This document shows positions 55,593 through 64,000 of a stretch of 64,000 nt of DNA, piece by piece. The notes beneath the pieces were generated by a model. The model did not search any database. It had not been told where the DNA came from and saw only the letters and a program-made list of their open reading frames with translations. Position 1 is the stretch's first letter; every line of letters starts with the position of its first letter. The stretch comes from Maribacter cobaltidurans (GTDB lineage: Bacteria > Bacteroidota > Bacteroidia > Flavobacteriales > Flavobacteriaceae): assembly GCF_002269385.1 (NCBI RefSeq), contig NZ_CP022957.1, positions 2,905,001-2,969,000 on the forward strand, given 5' to 3'. A program made the position numbers and the translations under genes.

Positions 55593-56222
55593 TCAATTCC
55601 TTTTGGATATTTCATCCCTCAATTTTGCAGCTTTTTCGTAATCTTCGTTAGCAACCGCCTTTTTTAATTCTTGTTCAAGTTCATCGATACTCAATTCTGT
55701 ATAGCCATCGGTAGCACCCGAATCTATTTCAACGGTTTCGCCCTCCTGAAGTATCTCATCAACAACAATGCTTTCGTCGTTTTCTTTCTTTTCTGTCTCT
55801 TTGGAAGAAAACTTTAGGAAAATACCTGCCTTGTCCAATATGGTCTTATAGGTAAAGATCGGTGCATTAAAGCGAAGTGCCAAAGCAATGGCATCACTGG
55901 TCCTAGCGTCTATTATTTCTTCAATACCATCTCTTTCACAGATGATACTTGAATAAAAAACACCGTCCACTAGTTTATGGATGATTACCTGTTTGATGAC
56001 AATATCAAACCGGTCCGCAAAGTTTTTAAAAAGATCATGGGTCAAAGGTCTAGGGGGCTTAATTTCCTTTTCCAAAGCAATGGCAATGGATTGAGCCTCA
56101 AATGCTCCAATGACAATGGGTAATTTTCGATCTCCCTCAACTTCATTCAATATAAGGGCGTAGGCGCCATTTTGTGTTTGGCTATATGAAATCCCTTTTA
56201 TTTTCAGTCGTACTAAACTCAT
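55593..56222 (-). CDS. DUF151 (BFN) domain protein with UVR motif
   Basis: A 209-residue protein. Residues about 1-135 form the bifunctional-nuclease (DUF151) domain (NEVEGDRKLPIVIGAFEAQS, ARTSDAIALALRFNAPIFTY). An acidic linker and a C-terminal UvrB/UvrC-like motif at about 172-207 (LEQELKKAVANEDYEKAAKL) follow. Both domains recur together in Bacteroidota. Nuclease activity is reported for plant members, but the role here is not known. A terminator lies just upstream. Confidence 0.88.
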   Translation of the reverse strand: MSLVRLKIKGISYSQTQNGAYALILNEVEGDRKLPIVIGAFEAQSIAIALEKEIKPPRPLTHDLFKNFADRFDIVIKQVIIHKLVDGVFYSSIICERDGIEEIIDARTSDAIALALRFNAPIFTYKTILDKAGIFLKFSSKETEKKENDESIVVDEILQEGETVEIDSGATDGYTELSIDELEQELKKAVANEDYEKAAKLRDEISKRN

Positions 56223-56236
56223 AAATCTTATAAACT

Positions 56237-56280
56237 AAAAAAGCTGTTCAAACACTTGGGACCCCAACTATTCGAACAGC
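56237..56280 (-). terminator. Terminator after etfBA
   Basis: On the minus strand GCTGTTC (56274-56280) pairs with GAACAGC (56243-56249), with inner TTGGG/CCCAA pairing, followed by a run of six T. It follows the etfA stop and precedes the DUF151 gene. Confidence 0.7.
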
Positions 56281-56307
56281 CCTTTGTGGGGCACAAATTA
56301 ACAAAAA

Positions 56308-57273
56308 TTAGCTGTTTTGAGCTTTAAATTCCTTTAATTTTTCGATTAACTCCGGCACGACTTCGAAAGCATCGCCCACGATTCCGTAGTCTGCAGCCTT
56401 GAAAAATGGGGCCTCAGGGTCATTGTTGATTACCACTTTTGTTTTTGATGCACTTACACCTGCCAAATGTTGAATGGCACCTGAAATACCAATGGCTATA
56501 TAAAGATTACTGGCAACGGGTTTTCCCGTTTGGCCTACATGTTCTCCATGTGGTCTCCATCCAAGGTCGGATACAGGTTTGGAACAAGCGGTTGCGGCTC
56601 CAAGAACATCGGCCAATTCCTCGATCATTCCCCAATTTTCAGGTCCTTTTAATCCCCTTCCGGCAGATACTACAATGTCTGCATCGGCAATAGTGGCCTT
56701 TCCTACCACCTTGTCTATATCCACTGACTTGGTTTTAAAATCGGTATCCAATGTGACGTCAAAATCTTCGATAGACGCATCGGTCTTTGTTTCAACCAGA
56801 CCGAATGCATTATTGGATACCCCTATAATCTTTATATCCGTTTTTATTTCTGTATGAGCGAAGCCCTTGTTACTGAAAGCGGTCCGCTTCACTTGAAAAG
56901 GAGAAGTACTCTCCGGTGCTGCGACCACATTGGGAGCATAACCAGCTTTTAATTTTGCCGCTAAAAGTGGAGCCATATATTTGGCATCTGAACTTGAGCT
57001 TACGATCAATACGGTTGAATTTTCAGATGATATGGCTTTGGACAGTACTTCGGCCGTAGCCTCTGCGTTGAAAGGTTTTAGGCTGTCATTCTTTACGTTC
57101 AACACTTTGGAAATTCCATAAGTGCCCAAAACCTCGTTTTCACTACAGTTTATGGAAACCGCCGTAGCAGTGGTCCCCATTTGCTTGGCAACTTCCGTTG
57201 CATAGGATGCAACTTCAAATGCATTTTTTTTGAATTTTCCGTTATCGGATTCTGTGTATACTATAACTGACAT
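56308..57273 (-). CDS. etfA: Electron transfer flavoprotein alpha subunit
   Basis: A 321-residue ETF alpha subunit, which accepts electrons from acyl-CoA dehydrogenases and passes them to the quinone pool. The N-terminal nucleotide-like domain begins MSVIVYTESDNGKFKKNAFE. The C-terminal FAD domain includes DIVVSAGRGLKGPENWGMIE near 201-220, GAATACSKPVSDLGWRPHGE near 230-250 with QTGKPVASNLYIAIGISGA, and NDPEAPFFKAADYGIVGDAF. Transcribed behind etfB. Its partner in this window is the acyl-CoA dehydrogenase at 4121-5260. Confidence 0.95.
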   Translation of the reverse strand: MSVIVYTESDNGKFKKNAFEVASYATEVAKQMGTTATAVSINCSENEVLGTYGISKVLNVKNDSLKPFNAEATAEVLSKAISSENSTVLIVSSSSDAKYMAPLLAAKLKAGYAPNVVAAPESTSPFQVKRTAFSNKGFAHTEIKTDIKIIGVSNNAFGLVETKTDASIEDFDVTLDTDFKTKSVDIDKVVGKATIADADIVVSAGRGLKGPENWGMIEELADVLGAATACSKPVSDLGWRPHGEHVGQTGKPVASNLYIAIGISGAIQHLAGVSASKTKVVINNDPEAPFFKAADYGIVGDAFEVVPELIEKLKEFKAQNS

Positions 57274-57311
57274 ATCTTTTTCTTTTTGTTTTACGGCTGC
57301 TAGGAGCGCGA

Positions 57312-58052
57312 TTATATTACTTTGGCTTCATTATGGAGTAATGAGACAAGCTCATCCACGGATTCGGCCAATTTGATTTCTCCCTTAGGTGCAGGTTTGT
57401 TGAATTTTACATCTTCGGTGGCATGGATTCCAGATACGGGTTCCACAACGTTCAAGGCCTTTTTTCTTGCCATCATGATTCCCCTCATATTGGGAATGCG
57501 AAGATCACTTTCCTCTACCAACCCTTTTTGACCTCCAACGACCAAGGGCAACGAAGTGCTCAAAGTTTCCTTTCCTCCATCAATTTCCCTGACAGCGGTT
57601 ACCTTTTCCCCCTCGATTTCCAATTTGATACAGGTGTTTACAAAATTCATGTCCAATAATGAGGCAAGAATGCCCGGTACCATTCCACCATTATAATCGA
57701 TGGATTCCCTACCACCAATTACCAAATCGTATCCTCCACTTTTCACAACCTCTGCTAACTGTTGTGCCACGAAAAAACCATCGGTGGGTTCAGCGTTTAC
57801 GCGTATGGCTTCATCGGCACCAATGGCCAATGCCTTTCTCATGGTGGGTTCCACATTGGCACCTCCAACGGTAGCAATATGTACGGTTGCACCTTGCTTT
57901 TCCTTTAGCCACATGGCCCTGGTGAGCCCAAATTCGTCGTTAGGGTTAATAACAAACTGGACACCGTTTGTATCAAACTGGGTGTCGTTTTCCGTAAAAT
58001 TTATTTTGGATGTTGTATCCGGAACATTACTTATACAAACAAGTACTTTCAT
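57312..58052 (-). CDS. etfB: Electron transfer flavoprotein beta subunit
   Basis: A 246-residue ETF beta subunit with a bound AMP in the family. I start at ATG 58052 (MKVLVCISNVPDTTSKINFT), the normal beginning of EtfB. An upstream in-frame ATG at 58196 would read through the promoter region. Motifs ATVGGANVEPTMRKALAIGA near 64-83, VIGGRESIDYNGGMVPGILA near 115-134 and LPLVVGGQKGLVEESDLRIP near 171-190 are typical. A 38-base gap separates it from etfA. Its promoter lies in the palindrome at 58102-58129. Confidence 0.95.
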   Translation of the reverse strand: MKVLVCISNVPDTTSKINFTENDTQFDTNGVQFVINPNDEFGLTRAMWLKEKQGATVHIATVGGANVEPTMRKALAIGADEAIRVNAEPTDGFFVAQQLAEVVKSGGYDLVIGGRESIDYNGGMVPGILASLLDMNFVNTCIKLEIEGEKVTAVREIDGGKETLSTSLPLVVGGQKGLVEESDLRIPNMRGIMMARKKALNVVEPVSGIHATEDVKFNKPAPKGEIKLAESVDELVSLLHNEAKVI

Positions 58053-58100
58053 TGAATAAAATCTTTTTATGTGATGGGAACGAAGATAACCAATTATTTC

Positions 58101-58108
58101 CAAATTTA
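58101..58108 (-). promoter_or_regulatory. Bacteroidota -7 box of etfB
   Basis: On the minus strand TAAATTTG matches TAnnTTTG, 48 bases before the etfB ATG. It is the outer edge of the palindrome at 58102-58129, so a protein bound there would block it. Confidence 0.5.
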
Positions 58109-58129
58109 CTATGCATGCATAGTAAATTT
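58102..58129. promoter_or_regulatory. Perfect 28-bp palindrome, putative operator of etfBA
   Basis: Each half is AAATTTACTATGCA and the two halves are exact inverse copies with no spacer (centre 58115/58116). It overlaps the etfB -7 box and ends 27 bases before the pdhB promoter. Perfect palindromes of this length over a promoter usually bind dimeric repressors such as TetR-type regulators. No regulator gene is adjacent. Confidence 0.7.
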
Positions 58130-58155
58130 TATAACTTTTTTTAAAACCTGCATCC

Positions 58156-58185
58156 GTTGAATTGACATATAATTTCCTATTTTTG
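58156..58185 (+). promoter_or_regulatory. Promoter of pdhB
   Basis: GTTG at 58156-58159 and TATTTTTG at 58178-58185, 18 bases apart, match the -33 and -7 elements of Bacteroidota promoters; the pdhB ATG is at 58230. Confidence 0.6.
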
Positions 58186-58229
58186 CTTGCTTTCAATTGA
58201 AAGGTTAAAGACTAATATTTCTTATTAAG

Positions 58230-59207
58230 ATGAAAACACTACAGTTTAGAGAAGCTATTGCGGAAGCGATGTCCGAGGAGATGCGTAGGGACGAATCCAT
58301 TTATCTAATGGGTGAGGAAGTTGCGGAATATAATGGTGCTTACAAGGCTTCTAAAGGGATGTTGGATGAGTTCGGTGCCAAAAGGGTTATCGATACGCCT
58401 ATTTCCGAACTTGGTTTTGCGGGAGTCGCTGTAGGTTCTACTATGACCGGTAACAGGCCCATTGTGGAGTTTATGACCTTTAACTTTGCCTTGGTCGGTA
58501 TCGATCAAATTATCAATAATGCGGCAAAAATAAGACAAATGTCCGGCGGGCAATTTCCTTGTCCCATTGTGTTCAGGGGACCCACGGCATCTGCGGGCCA
58601 GTTGGCTGCGACACACTCACAGGCTTTTGAAAGTTGGTACGCCAACTGTCCAGGACTAAAGGTAATTGTTCCTTCCAATCCGGCAGACGCCAAGGGTTTG
58701 TTGAAATCTGCCATTAGGGATGACGATCCGGTTATTTTTATGGAGTCCGAACAAATGTATGGTGATAAAGGTGAAGTACCCGAAGGTGAGTATACAATTC
58801 CTATTGGTGTTGCAGATATTCGAAGGGAAGGGAAGGATGTAACCATAGTATCCTTTGGAAAAATTATCAAGGAAGCGGTAAAAGCTGCCGAAGAATTGGA
58901 GAAGGAAGGAATAAGCTGTGAAATAATCGATTTAAGAACCGTTAAACCTATGGACTACGAAGCCATTGTAAAATCGGTTAAAAAAACAAATCGTCTTGTC
59001 GTTTTGGAAGAAGCATGGCCTTTTGGAAATGTAGCAACCGAGATTACATATCATATTCAGGCAAATGCTTTCGATTATTTGGATGCACCGATTATAAAAA
59101 TCAATACGGCCGATACACCGGCACCATACTCACCTGTACTATTGGAGGAATGGCTACCAAATTATAAGGACGTTATAAAAGCCGTTAAAAAAGTGTTATA
59201 TAAATAA
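58230..59207 (+). CDS. pdhB: Pyruvate dehydrogenase E1 component, beta subunit
   Basis: A 325-residue E1 beta subunit that completes the thiamine-dependent pyruvate dehydrogenase with pdhA at 36781. Motifs include FREAIAEAMSEEMRRDESIY near 5-24, GLAGVAVGSTMTG-like GFAGVAVGSTMTGNRPIVEF at about 62-80, PTASAGQLAATHSQAFESWY near 115-135 and VVLEEAWPFGNVATEI near 254-270. The gene stands apart from pdhAC, divergent from etfBA, with a strong terminator behind it. The 2-oxoisovalerate dehydrogenase beta subunit is a close relative, but the E1 alpha/E2 pair here is of the pyruvate type. Confidence 0.92.
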   Translation: MKTLQFREAIAEAMSEEMRRDESIYLMGEEVAEYNGAYKASKGMLDEFGAKRVIDTPISELGFAGVAVGSTMTGNRPIVEFMTFNFALVGIDQIINNAAKIRQMSGGQFPCPIVFRGPTASAGQLAATHSQAFESWYANCPGLKVIVPSNPADAKGLLKSAIRDDDPVIFMESEQMYGDKGEVPEGEYTIPIGVADIRREGKDVTIVSFGKIIKEAVKAAEELEKEGISCEIIDLRTVKPMDYEAIVKSVKKTNRLVVLEEAWPFGNVATEITYHIQANAFDYLDAPIIKINTADTPAPYSPVLLEEWLPNYKDVIKAVKKVLYK

Positions 59208-59232
59208 CTGTTAAGTAATGTAAAGGTACCTT

Positions 59233-59266
59233 AGCTTCTTCGACCCATGTTGAAGAAGCTTTTTTA
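59233..59266 (+). terminator. Terminator after pdhB
   Basis: AGCTTCTTC-gacccatgtt-GAAGAAGCT followed by six T, 25 bases after the stop. Confidence 0.85.
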
Positions 59267-59310
59267 TTGGTACGCTATTTGTGAACAAGCATGGCAGAAC
59301 AACCTTATAT

Positions 59311-61812
59311 ATGAAAAAACTCTTTTTCTGTTTTCTTCTTCTTATGACCATACGGGCTATGGGCCAAACCAAGGTGGGAGGTCTGGTAATAGATGAAAGT
59401 GGAGAACCGGTTGCATTTGCGAACGTTCTTTTTAAAGGCTCTACGGAAGGTACTATAACCAATGACAATGGGGGGTTTTATCTGGAATCGGACAATAATT
59501 ACAACGTTCTGGTCATTTCGTTCATCGGGTATGAAACCAAGGAAATTGAGCTTGCCGGTAAGGTAAACTACGATTTGAAAATCTCTCTTTTAGAGGCGGC
59601 CGAGCAACTTAACGAAGTTGTGCTGATTTCTGGAAAGCAGTCCAAAAAAAATAATCCGGCAGTGGATATCCTTAGGAAGATATGGGCCAAAAAACGTCAA
59701 AATGGAATCCGAAAGTTTGATCAATATGCCTTTGATAAGTACGAAAAGGTAGAATTTGACCTGAATACCATAGATAGTGCCCTTATGAAGCGCAAAATCT
59801 TCAAAGGGTTGGAATTCGTATTTCAAGACTTGGATACCTCTAGGATTACCGGCAAGACCTATTTACCTATTTTTTTGAATGAAACGTTTTCTAAAGTGTA
59901 TGGGGATAATGTCATAAATGAAGAAAAGGAAGAGGTACTTGGGAACAAAAATTCCGGCTTTGAGAATAATCAGGCAATCATTGCCTTTGTACAGGACCTT
60001 TACCAGAGTTATGATATCTATGATAATTACTTGAAGTTTTTTGACAAGAGTTTTACCAGTCCCTTATCAAGAACAGGAATAGATACCTATAATTATGCGT
60101 TGCGCGACAGTGCCTTTATAGATAACAAATGGTGCTATAACATTGTGTATTATCCGAGGCGAAAAAATGAGCTTACGTTCAAGGGGGACTTTTGGGTGAA
60201 CGATTCTACTTGGGCCATCAAGAACATCAATTTGGAGGTAACCAAAAGTGCCAACATCAACTGGGTAAAGGAAATTTATATTGAACAGGATTTTGAGGTA
60301 GTGAACGATTCCCTGTTTCTTTTGAAGCGGGATTATATGTTAAGCGACTTCAGTTTTCAGAAAAAGGAAAAATCCAGAGGGGTATACGGTAAACGCACGA
60401 CGGTCTACGATAACTATGAATTTGATAAACAGAAACCTAGGGATTTTTATAAAAAGGATTTGAACCCTTTGGATATCAACCTTATAGTCAAGGATGATGA
60501 GTTTTGGCAAAAGAATAGATTGGAATCCCTGAACAAGGATGAAGCGGGAATCTACAAATTGTTGGATACGCTAAAGACCGTTCCCAAGTTTAAATCCTAT
60601 TATAACCTAGTGAGTATTTTGGGTTCGGGATATGTGGAAATTGATAAGTGGAATCTGGATATAGGTACTATTTATGACTTCTTTGGGTATAATCAGGCCG
60701 AAGGACCAAGAGTGCGGATAGGGGCAAGGACCTATCGGGGTCAAAATGATATGTGGCGGTTGGAAGGTTATGCCGCCTACGGATTTACCGATAGAAAAAT
60801 GAAGCATGGATTAAGCGGTAAATTTTTAATAGAACCCAAAACAAGGTTCATTATTTCCGGGGGAAATAGGCGTGATATTGAACAATTGGGAGTTAGCCTA
60901 ACGGCAACCCGCGATGTGCTCGGGAGAAGTGTGGCCTCGTCATCGCTATTGACCGTTGGAGCCAACAATAGGTTGACGAACATAAACCTAAGTGCCCTGA
61001 ATTTTGAAGTAGAACCTATTACAAATTTTAGGGTTTCCCTAGGTGGTACTTTTAGGACCTTGAGTTCTGCGTTACCAAACGAATTTAGTCTGGACTATAT
61101 AGATCCGGAGTCCCCAACGGGTATTTCATCGGAAATTAGACAGTTCGATTTTAATACCCTATTAATTTATACTCCTGGAAAAAAGACCATAGGATTTGGT
61201 GTGGAACGTAGGGATGTGAACGATACCTATAGTACCCTGCTACTTAATTATACCAAAGGGATGGAGGGTGTTTTGGGAAGCGACTTTAATTACCAAAAAC
61301 TTCAATTTTCCTACAGTCAACCTTGGCAATTAGGTGGTTTCGGAAGATTGCTAAGTACGGTTGAACTTGGAAAGACTTTTGGCGAGGTGCCTCTAGGGCT
61401 GTTGAGCGTTGTACCGGGGAACCAAACTTTTTTCTCCAACTATGGTACCTTTCCCAATTTGGATTTTTATGAATTCGTGACGGATACCTATGCATCGGTT
61501 CATCTGGAACATAATTTTAATGGCAGGCTCTTTTCTAGGATACCTTTTTTGCGTAAATTGAACCTTCGGGAAATCGTGGGTCTCCGAGGAGTTTGGGGAA
61601 ATCTTTCGGATGAGAATATCGCTTTAAGCACACCCGCGACTATAAACACCCCATTACGCGCACCGTCCGAAAAAATATATTATGAATACTCCTTCGGGGT
61701 AGGGAATATATTTAAAATCTTTAGGTTGGATTTTAACTTTAGGGGCAACTATTTGGACAATCCAAATGCAAGGCCCTTTGGAGTTACGGGCACCTTCGGA
61801 TTCAACTTTTAA
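59311..61812 (+). CDS. DUF5686/carboxypeptidase-regulatory-like outer-membrane protein
   Basis: An 833-residue protein started at ATG 59311 (MKKLFFCFLLLMTIRAMGQT, signal peptide). An in-frame start at 59281 would add ten residues ahead of that signal. Residues about 22-105 are a carboxypeptidase-D regulatory-like domain (VGGLVIDESGEPVAFANVLF). The rest matches the DUF5686 family: DILRKIWAKKRQNGIRKFDQ near 120-140, and a beta-strand-rich C-terminal half ending in VTGTFGFNF, as expected of an outer-membrane barrel. No substrate is known. It lacks the plug and TonB features of true TonB-dependent transporters. Confidence 0.85.
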   Translation: MKKLFFCFLLLMTIRAMGQTKVGGLVIDESGEPVAFANVLFKGSTEGTITNDNGGFYLESDNNYNVLVISFIGYETKEIELAGKVNYDLKISLLEAAEQLNEVVLISGKQSKKNNPAVDILRKIWAKKRQNGIRKFDQYAFDKYEKVEFDLNTIDSALMKRKIFKGLEFVFQDLDTSRITGKTYLPIFLNETFSKVYGDNVINEEKEEVLGNKNSGFENNQAIIAFVQDLYQSYDIYDNYLKFFDKSFTSPLSRTGIDTYNYALRDSAFIDNKWCYNIVYYPRRKNELTFKGDFWVNDSTWAIKNINLEVTKSANINWVKEIYIEQDFEVVNDSLFLLKRDYMLSDFSFQKKEKSRGVYGKRTTVYDNYEFDKQKPRDFYKKDLNPLDINLIVKDDEFWQKNRLESLNKDEAGIYKLLDTLKTVPKFKSYYNLVSILGSGYVEIDKWNLDIGTIYDFFGYNQAEGPRVRIGARTYRGQNDMWRLEGYAAYGFTDRKMKHGLSGKFLIEPKTRFIISGGNRRDIEQLGVSLTATRDVLGRSVASSSLLTVGANNRLTNINLSALNFEVEPITNFRVSLGGTFRTLSSALPNEFSLDYIDPESPTGISSEIRQFDFNTLLIYTPGKKTIGFGVERRDVNDTYSTLLLNYTKGMEGVLGSDFNYQKLQFSYSQPWQLGGFGRLLSTVELGKTFGEVPLGLLSVVPGNQTFFSNYGTFPNLDFYEFVTDTYASVHLEHNFNGRLFSRIPFLRKLNLREIVGLRGVWGNLSDENIALSTPATINTPLRAPSEKIYYEYSFGVGNIFKIFRLDFNFRGNYLDNPNARPFGVTGTFGFNF

Positions 61813-61886
61813 ATACGTTGTTCCCCAAGCAATTATTGCATATGACATTCGTTACTTTAAACAAACGTAAATAACACTTAACAAAA

Positions 61887-62414
61887 ATGGCAAGTAAAAA
61901 ACCTGTGACATTTGATGTACTGATAGAAATTCCCAAAGGAAGTAGAAATAAATATGAGTATGATTTCACCCTCCATAAGATTAGATTCGATAGAACCTTG
62001 TTTTCATCCATGATGTATCCAGGGGACTACGGGTTTGTGCCTGAAACCTTGGCTTTGGACAAAGACCCTTTGGATGTTTTGGTCTTGGGTACTGAACCTA
62101 CCTATCCCATGGTGGTCATGGAAGTAAAACCTATAGGGGTTTTCCACATGACCGACGAAAAGGGACCAGATGAAAAAGTTATCTGTGTTCCGGTCTCCGA
62201 TCCCATTTGGAGCAAAAGAAGTGATATCAGCGATTTAAATCCGCATAGGCTTAAGGAAATCGAACATTTCTTTCAGGTTTATAAGGATCTTGAAAAAAAG
62301 AAGGTCGATACCGGTGGCTGGGGCAATCATGAAGAGGCCGTAAAAATTTATGAAGAATGTGTAAAGCGCTATGCTGAAAGTGAACATAAGGATAAGCGCA
62401 CCTTTATGATATAG
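61887..62414 (+). CDS. ppa: Soluble inorganic pyrophosphatase (family I)
   Basis: A 175-residue family I pyrophosphatase that hydrolyses pyrophosphate in the cytoplasm. Active-site motifs: IEIPKGSRNKYEYD near 11-24, YPGDYGFVPETLALDKDPLD near 45-64 (with the DPLDVLVLG metal site) and RLKEIEHFFQVYKDLEKKKV near 120-140. It is followed by a terminator and then the membrane pyrophosphatase, so the cell has both soluble and energy-conserving enzymes side by side. Confidence 0.96.
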   Translation: MASKKPVTFDVLIEIPKGSRNKYEYDFTLHKIRFDRTLFSSMMYPGDYGFVPETLALDKDPLDVLVLGTEPTYPMVVMEVKPIGVFHMTDEKGPDEKVICVPVSDPIWSKRSDISDLNPHRLKEIEHFFQVYKDLEKKKVDTGGWGNHEEAVKIYEECVKRYAESEHKDKRTFMI

Positions 62415-62431
62415 TTATTTTTTAAGAAGTC

Positions 62432-62468
62432 AAAGCCCCCTTTTAATATAATTAAGGGGGCTTTTTTT
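62432..62468 (+). terminator. Terminator between ppa and hppA
   Basis: AAAGCCCCCTT ... AAGGGGGCTTT with T tail. It isolates the soluble from the membrane pyrophosphatase gene. Confidence 0.88.
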
Positions 62469-62518
62469 ATTATATTCTATTTTACTACTTTAGCAGCCAC
62501 AAAAAAATAACTAATCAA

Positions 62519-64000
62519 ATGGAATTAATCGTAAAGTTTTTACCTGCTTTTGGTGTCTTGGCTCTTTTGTATGTTTTCATTAAAAGTGCATGGGTATCCA
62601 AACAAGATGTTGGTAATGAAAAAATGGCGAGAATAGCCAAAAACATTGCCGATGGGGCAATGTCTTTCTTAAAGGCCGAGTATAAAATTTTGGCTGTTTT
62701 TGTAGCTGCGGTCGCGGTCCTTTTGTTCTTTAAAGGTAGCAACGAAGTGGGATCTAACGGCATGGTGGCAATTTCATTTATTGTAGGTGCTATCTGCTCT
62801 GCTTTAGCTGGTTTTATTGGTATGAAAGTGGCTACCAAAGCAAACGTTAGAACAACACAGGCAGCTAGAACTTCGCTAGGTAAAGCCTTGGAGGTTGCCT
62901 TCGCCGGAGGAGCCGTTATGGGACTTGGTGTTGTAGGATTGGGCGTACTTGGTTTAAGTGGCCTTTTTATGATTTATAGTGGACAAGGTTGGTCAATAGG
63001 TGAAGTTCTGAATGTATTGTCCGGTTTTTCCCTGGGTGCCTCTTCCATTGCATTGTTTGCACGTGTAGGTGGTGGTATATATACTAAAGCCGCTGACGTT
63101 GGTGCCGATTTGGTAGGTAAGGTAGAAGCTGGTATTCCTGAGGATCACCCATTAAACCCCGCTACGATTGCGGATAACGTTGGTGATAACGTAGGTGACG
63201 TTGCCGGTATGGGTGCGGATTTGTTTGAATCTTATGTAGGTTCAATTATTGGTACAATGGTTTTAGGTGCTGCATTTGTGCAAATTCCTGCCTTTGAAAG
63301 TGCTTTTGATGGCTTGGGTGCGGTTTATCTACCATTGGTACTTGCCGCTGTAGGAATTATTATGTCCATCATTGGAACATTCTTCGTAAGGGTAAAAGAC
63401 GGTGGAAATCCACAAACTGCTTTGAATATAGGAGAATTTGGATCTGCCGGTTTAATGTTGGTCGCTTGTTATTTCATTATAACCAATATGCTTCCAGAAA
63501 GTTGGACCTTCGGTGGGGTAGAATATAGTGCATTGGGTGTTTTCATTGCTGTACTTGCCGGTCTTATTGCAGGTTTGGCTGTAGGTAAGGTAACGGAATA
63601 TTATACAGGAACGGGAACTAAACCTGTTAACGCCATTGTTCGCCAATCCGAGACAGGAGCGGCAACAAATATTATCGCAGGTCTGGGTGTGGGTATGATG
63701 TCAACCATGTTTCCTATTCTTTTAATTGCGGCTGCCATATTGATTTCACATCATTTTGCGGGTCTTTATGGTATTGCAATTGCTGCTGTTGGAATGTTGG
63801 CTAACACTGGAATACAGTTGGCTGTAGATGCTTACGGACCAATTTCTGATAACGCTGGAGGTATTGCGGAAATGGCCGAACTTCCAAGCGAGGTAAGGGA
63901 ACGTACGGATAAATTGGATGCAGTAGGTAATACAACGGCTGCTATTGGTAAAGGATTTGCCATTGCTTCTGCCGCATTAACGGCTTTGGCCCTTTTTGCC
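62519..64000 (+). CDS. hppA: Membrane-bound ion-pumping pyrophosphatase, 3' end cut by window
   Basis: The first 494 residues of a membrane pyrophosphatase, which couples pyrophosphate hydrolysis to H+ or Na+ export. The start is ATG 62519-62521 ([20 protein letters not shown]). Motifs: [20 protein letters not shown] near 170-190, the catalytic [20 protein letters not shown] near 191-210 and [20 protein letters not shown] near 220-240. [10 protein letters not shown] near 470-480 has Ala where potassium-independent enzymes have Lys, so a K+-dependent type is likely. H+ versus Na+ specificity cannot be decided here. Confidence 0.95.
   Translation, partial: MELIVKFLPAFGVLALLYVFIKSAWVSKQDVGNEKMARIAKNIADGAMSFLKAEYKILAVFVAAVAVLLFFKGSNEVGSNGMVAISFIVGAICSALAGFIGMKVATKANVRTTQAARTSLGKALEVAFAGGAVMGLGVVGLGVLGLSGLFMIYSGQGWSIGEVLNVLSGFSLGASSIALFARVGGGIYTKAADVGADLVGKVEAGIPEDHPLNPATIADNVGDNVGDVAGMGADLFESYVGSIIGTMVLGAAFVQIPAFESAFDGLGAVYLPLVLAAVGIIMSIIGTFFVRVKDGGNPQTALNIGEFGSAGLMLVACYFIITNMLPESWTFGGVEYSALGVFIAVLAGLIAGLAVGKVTEYYTGTGTKPVNAIVRQSETGAATNIIAGLGVGMMSTMFPILLIAAAILISHHFAGLYGIAIAAVGMLANTGIQLAVDAYGPISDNAGGIAEMAELPSEVRERTDKLDAVGNTTAAIGKGFAIASAALTALALFA

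Noticed and set aside
1..64000. CRISPR arrays, restriction-modification or known antiphage systems
   Set aside because: No regularly spaced repeats and no recognisable cas, methyltransferase-endonuclease or defence genes were found; the tandem repeats at 12836 have only two copies and no spacers.
1..64000. Insertion sequences with DDE transposases
   Set aside because: No transposase gene or terminal inverted repeats with target duplications were seen; the DnaC-like ATPase at 12097 lacks an adjacent IstA-type transposase, so IS21 was also set aside.

Overview
The window is a stretch of chromosome from a marine-type member of the Flavobacteriaceae (Bacteroidota). The evidence is gldJ and porV (gliding motility and type IX secretion), a SusC/SusD pair with a FecI/FecR switch, an ExbB-ExbD-TonB set, a membrane pyrophosphatase, weak Shine-Dalgarno signals, and -7 boxes of the form TAnnTTTG that are typical of the phylum. 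The genus cannot be fixed from the sequence alone.

Layout. (1) 1-10171 is ordinary core genome: a truncated gltB, an acyl-CoA dehydrogenase, the nhaD antiporter, exbB-exbD-tonB and folC. (2) 10231-31300 is an integrated island of about 21 kb in a tRNA-Val(TAC) gene. The tRNA is rebuilt at the left edge, and its last 44 bases are repeated perfectly at the right edge (10264-10307 and 31257-31300), next to a tyrosine recombinase. (3) 31309-64000 is core genome again: tRNA-Val(GAC), murF, gldJ, porV, cdd, pdhA-pdhC, an M28 peptidase, an SDR, a SprT-like protein, a mannose-1-phosphate guanylyltransferase, a DUF389 protein, an MlaFE-like transporter, a PafA-like phosphatase, murI, folA, a class V PLP enzyme, a CBM48-like protein, egtB-egtD, thyA, a nucleoside transporter, a DUF151 protein, etfBA, pdhB, a DUF5686 protein, ppa and a truncated hppA.

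The island looks composite. Its left part (10.3-15.7 kb) carries two HTH proteins, a DnaC-like ATPase, a probable oriT and BtgA/BtgB-type mobilization genes, and ends in a decayed integrase. Its right part (15.9-31.1 kb) carries a FecI sigma factor, FecR anti-sigma factor, SusC (with STN domain), SusD, a divergent GH92 lipoprotein, an LctP-family permease, a tartronate-semialdehyde reductase and a glycerate 2-kinase, then the main integrase, which has a frameshift in a poly-A tract near its N-terminus.

The most interesting system is this right part. An alpha-mannosidase-family enzyme combined with a hydroxy-acid permease and two glycerate enzymes suggests a locus for taking up and cleaving a mannose-glycerate conjugate. 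Mannosylglycerate (digeneaside), the red-algal solute, is the simplest candidate: mannose plus D-glycerate would be released, glycerate imported by the LctP protein and phosphorylated to 2-phosphoglycerate. This is an inference from gene content and has not been demonstrated. Other points worth checking are a perfect 28-bp palindrome between etfB and pdhB, the lack of porU between gldJ and porV, and a class V PLP enzyme near egtBD that could supply the missing ergothioneine lyase.
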